From Trichoplax sp. H2 (Eukaryota > Placozoa > Uniplacotomia > Trichoplacea), in NCBI GenBank assembly GCA_003344405.1, contig NOWV01000131.1:62001-126000 (forward strand): DNA of 64,000 bases, read 5' to 3'. Each line of letters starts with the position of its first letter. The first letter of the stretch is position 1. A model generated the notes under the pieces. That model did not search any database and was not told where the DNA came from. It saw only the letters and a list, made by a program, of their open reading frames with translations. This document shows positions 60,795 to 64,000 of this stretch, piece by piece. Position numbers and translations under genes: made by a program.

Positions 60795-62808
60795 TTATAA
60801 AATGGCCGGTGAGGTTCCCAATGCAAAAAATGAAACTCCTTTATCACGAATTCTATAGTGAACGCATCTACTAAGTGGTGATAGTGAATGCAAATCATTT
60901 TGCTCTCTTCTCGTGAAAACCACCTTAAGCTAGGAGTTATTAGCAATGCAAAGAAAATTGAAATTCAGTATTTTTCCACAGTATAATACATACGAGGTAA
61001 TAAAGGAAATTCGATTAGAACTACAACTGCACTTTACACACATAGATATTTTATACTAGTATACGTTATAAAAGACCGACCTGACCGTGGACATCCTTAG
61101 ATCTCCCACTTTGTAAACCTTCTAACTCCAAAACTATGTCGGCAAAATGATGGAACCATCTACTTAAAAGATTACTTGACTGATCTTCAACGTCCGAATC
61201 ATTATGAATTAAAGATAGTATACAACCGTTGGTCTGTAAAGGAGAGAATTTGAATATGGTTAGGGTTAATAATTTTAAAAAAGCGCTATGCGTGCATTCT
61301 TTACAAGATAATATTGTTAAATTGATTGTATCAAGAAATAGTGATGATTGTATATAACCTTTTTACAGATGGTATGTTGACAGTAAGTTAGAAAGGTACA
61401 AATTTCTGTGTGTTGAAATCCAAGATATAACAATGTACTGATATCGTCTATAATCAATAAGGTCGGCAATGATTGATTTTCATTTGCAGAGATTGCCGAA
61501 TTTATGGCTTGATATAAGGAATGGAGAGATTTACAATTGCTGTAATAAATTTTTTAGGTAATCCAGGGTTAGATCGAGTAGATGTAGTTTACAACAGTTG
61601 AGTGGGTTTACAATAGATAGATTAAAGTAAAACGTATATAGTCGTTGCAGTTAAGCATTACGGTACTTTCACATACCTGGTATCCAAAAGTGGGTTTTCG
61701 ACGTCTCGATTAATAATTCCATCTAATGTATACTTCAGCCCGGGTAAAAAGACAAAAGTCTTATCGTCGCAGGCAGAATTTAGGTTTATACCCTAAAGGT
61801 AGATTTGTTCAATGACATGATGAGTGAGATGTAGAATGAGTTTTTTAATATAGCAGGTGATATTGACTGGATTTGCTTACTAGTTTCTGGGCAACTAAGC
61901 TGTAATGACTGAAAGACTGGGCAAAAGCAAGCATTACAACTTTTCCACCGCCTGAGATTGAATATGAGAATGATTATGTCATCATAACTATAACGAATTA
62001 ATGAATTCGATGGATTGCAATACATCAAAGAAGTCACACCATGTAATTGATACAAATGGATAATGTTTGATTCAAATTTAATTTATTGATAAGTTAAGAA
62101 AGTACCGGTTATTCTTATCGGTTGATTGTATGTCGTGTGCAGTCTACAAATTTACCTTGAATGTATAATGATATAAAGTGGTGCAATAAGAAACTTCCAT
62201 CTGTTTGAGAATCTATAATGACCAGCGATTTTCCCTACAATAAATAGCAATAGAACAAAATGGTTAGTAAGTAGCGTACATTAATTAATAAAACAACATT
62301 TTCGACGTTAAACTATTGTAAAGTACAGCATGCTAGTAGAGAACCATAGAGTGTACAAATCTGTTCTAATGGTGTCAGAGGCATACAGAATAGTTAGGTA
62401 GATCTTTTTTTTTACTTCTACGGGTATTGGAGTACAGTAATGCTATAGCAATGAATGAAATTTAGGCAACTTCATGTAACTTGCAATTTAGAAGCAGTAT
62501 GCTAGCAATACAGTAGAACATGTCGATTTACTTTATAGTAAAGCCTTTTCTGCGGTATACTTATGCAGCTAAACTAAAGTGCATCTCTAACTGTACATGT
62601 ACTTATGCATACAGTATTTAAAGTAGTCGATTTTGGGCATCGCAAGCGGTCTTTCGATGAACGAATAACAAATAATAAAGTAGACGAGAGCAGAACATGA
62701 TAGCCAATTTTAGCTAGGCTAATGCAGTACGAATGCCGTATTGTAAAGTATTACGTTGGGTAAATTCTTCTTGTTACATTCCAATAGAGAATTAAGTTCT
62801 GGAAACAT
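60795..62808 (-). CDS. ELP6: ELP6, Elongator complex subunit 6, 7 exons, 262 aa
   Basis: The exons are 62755-62808, 62156-62234, 61881-61951, 61677-61792, 61359-61539, 61081-61233 and 60795-60929, with phases 0,1,0,2,0,0 and a CDS of 789 nt (human 266 aa). ELP6 is a RecA-fold protein without a catalytic P-loop. With ELP4 and ELP5 it forms the hexameric ring of Elongator, needed for wobble-uridine modification of tRNA. Every exon matches the family in order: MFPELNSLL; DSQTDGSFLLHHFIS; VVMLAFAQSFSHYSLVAQKL; TFVFLPGLKY; LLIIDDISTLLYLG; LIHNDSDVEDQ and EGLQSGRSKDVHGQ; and GVSFFALGTSPAIL at the C-terminus. All borders are GT-AG, and the exon 6 donor (CAG|GTCGGT) is the weakest. No exon is long enough to stand out alone. 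It is convergent with FBXW2, with 237 nt between the stop codons. Confidence 0.93.
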
Positions 62809-64000
62809 CTTAGTAACGTGATTAAGACGATGTAGAAGGGCTCCTGAAGTGTTTAAATTTTCTTTCTCGACCTGCTAGCTGATGCTACCCTGCACGATGG
62901 AGCTCTAAGCTCAGAGACTTCGTCTGGAGATCGTCTCATAGGGGAATGTCTATGAGCATCTCGGACTCAAGTACTGTATACTGTACTGTCGTCTAGCCAG
63001 AACCAAGTATGCGACTTGGAACCGATATTAAACCCTAGTACCGGTACTCGTTCTGCATACTATATACTAGCGTTTAGCCGATAGGATGATACTGTACCCT
63101 CTCTACTATAGCAATCTTACAACTCGCCTAATATGAAGACGATGGATGTGCTTTGCAATTTTAAAAATAAGGCGGCTACTCTACATCTACTATGGCCAAC
63201 ATTGACAATGTATCAGTCCTTTTGACTTACGAGAGATCTCTTTCCTATACCATAGACATTCTTCTAGAGATTTTTGTCAACAATAATGTATAAAGTGCTT
63301 ATAGTAGACCCTTTCTACATAAGCTTATTCAGCATGGCAAGTTTACTGGCGCAAGGCATACATCTAAGGCAACGCATCCAATTTTCCTTGGTAAAGCTAC
63401 CCTACAGAAGTATCTGTAATCTCTATATAGGACAGTGGGAAAATCGTATCATATGAGAGGCTATCCTGTAGATCGAGATGAGGTGTAAATTTCCTTTGCA
63501 AAACAACCATGCATCCCGCGTATGTATCTAGACTGGTAATTAATATGCGGAATAGTTGAAGCAACATGGAAAATGGATGCACTGCAAGTTTAACCTTATT
63601 GTATTCAGGTAAAATATTGAATTATTTAATTTATGTATCGTTATTATGAGGAGATAAATTGGGATTTAGCCCATATTATAATAGAAAATATATCCATTAA
63701 TACATGTTATTTACTGTATTTGAGTGAATTTCATCCCCACCCTATGGATTTTTCGAACCTTCAACTTCTATACGAAGTCGTACAGAACATTGTCCATACT
63801 ATCACTGTATTCCTTAACATATGACTACTGTAATTAGCTAAAATTATTGACAGACATACTGTAAAAATGCTTAGTTTGTCTACAGTGTATCATGTAATCG
63901 TTGATGGTTATTTCTCAGCAAGGTACTTGAAAATGACTTCAATAGATGCCTCCCAATGCAGGACACATTAATTACTATCTATAATTGCACAAATAGTCGA
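62809..64000. other. Unresolved right end
   Basis: It contains the probable ELP6 promoter region. From about 63200 to 63830 several short plus-strand frames follow each other (a 33-codon frame from 63192 starting MANIDNVSVLLTYERSL, then 63274-63456, then 63633-63824) with fairly balanced base composition, as if a decayed or multi-exon coding region lay here. I cannot identify it. A CAGTA/TACTG word pair lies at 62972-62987. Confidence 0.3.

Noticed and set aside
1-64000. tRNA, rRNA or CRISPR features
   Set aside because: No tRNA A/B-box pair with a cloverleaf, no rRNA-like sequence and no regular spacer-repeat array were recognised. The repeats present are minisatellites, not CRISPR.

Overview
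This is eukaryotic DNA, almost certainly from a simple animal. It is AT-rich, with short GT-AG introns, AATAAA signals and recognisable metazoan-type genes: LIN37 (DREAM/MuvB), FBXW2 (F-box/WD40) and ELP6 (Elongator). Base composition, intron size and gene content suit a placozoan such as Trichoplax. That assignment is an inference, not something I could test.

Layout. Positions 1-40307 hold a head-to-tail array, all on the minus strand, of sugar-transporter genes of the SLC2/GLUT (MFS) family. Five are complete (8676-11885, 18572-22770, 25381-28152, 30804-35430, 37932-40307), and the first exon of a sixth lies at 364-543, with the rest beyond the left edge. I call them GLUT-a to GLUT-f from left to right. 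The complete copies share a five-exon structure with intron phases 0,0,2,0, exon 2 always 207 nt and exon 3 always 242 nt, so they arose by tandem duplication. A plus-strand, intronless PhzF-type isomerase gene (15555-16451) sits inside the array. The left 8 kb is full of degenerate minisatellites. Between and inside the transporter genes are a foldback (MITE-like) element in two copies and several direct repeats.

Positions 40.7-42.0 kb are a dense array of the self-complementary pentamer CAGTA/TACTG plus tandem duplications. After it come LIN37 (42469-43281, +), an unnamed membrane protein with an HNH-like Cys/His signature (46329-47120, +), a small four-exon Ser-rich gene that I assembled by splicing (49829-51262, -), FBXW2 (57751-60557, +, six exons) and ELP6 (60795-62808, -, seven small exons). 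FBXW2 and ELP6 are convergent and their poly(A) signals nearly meet. Large stretches (3.2-8.6, 28.2-30.8, 35.4-37.9, 43.4-46.3, 47.1-49.8 and 51.3-57.7 kb) show no gene I can support.

Functionally, the array looks like a sugar-uptake repertoire that has diverged. GLUT-b and GLUT-f keep the classical TM10 tryptophan. GLUT-c, -d and -e have lost it and end in PDZ-ligand-like C-termini. GLUT-d has lost several signature residues while its frame stays intact. The right-hand genes are housekeeping genes unrelated to the array. All exon boundaries were called by eye from splice consensus, reading frame and family alignment.
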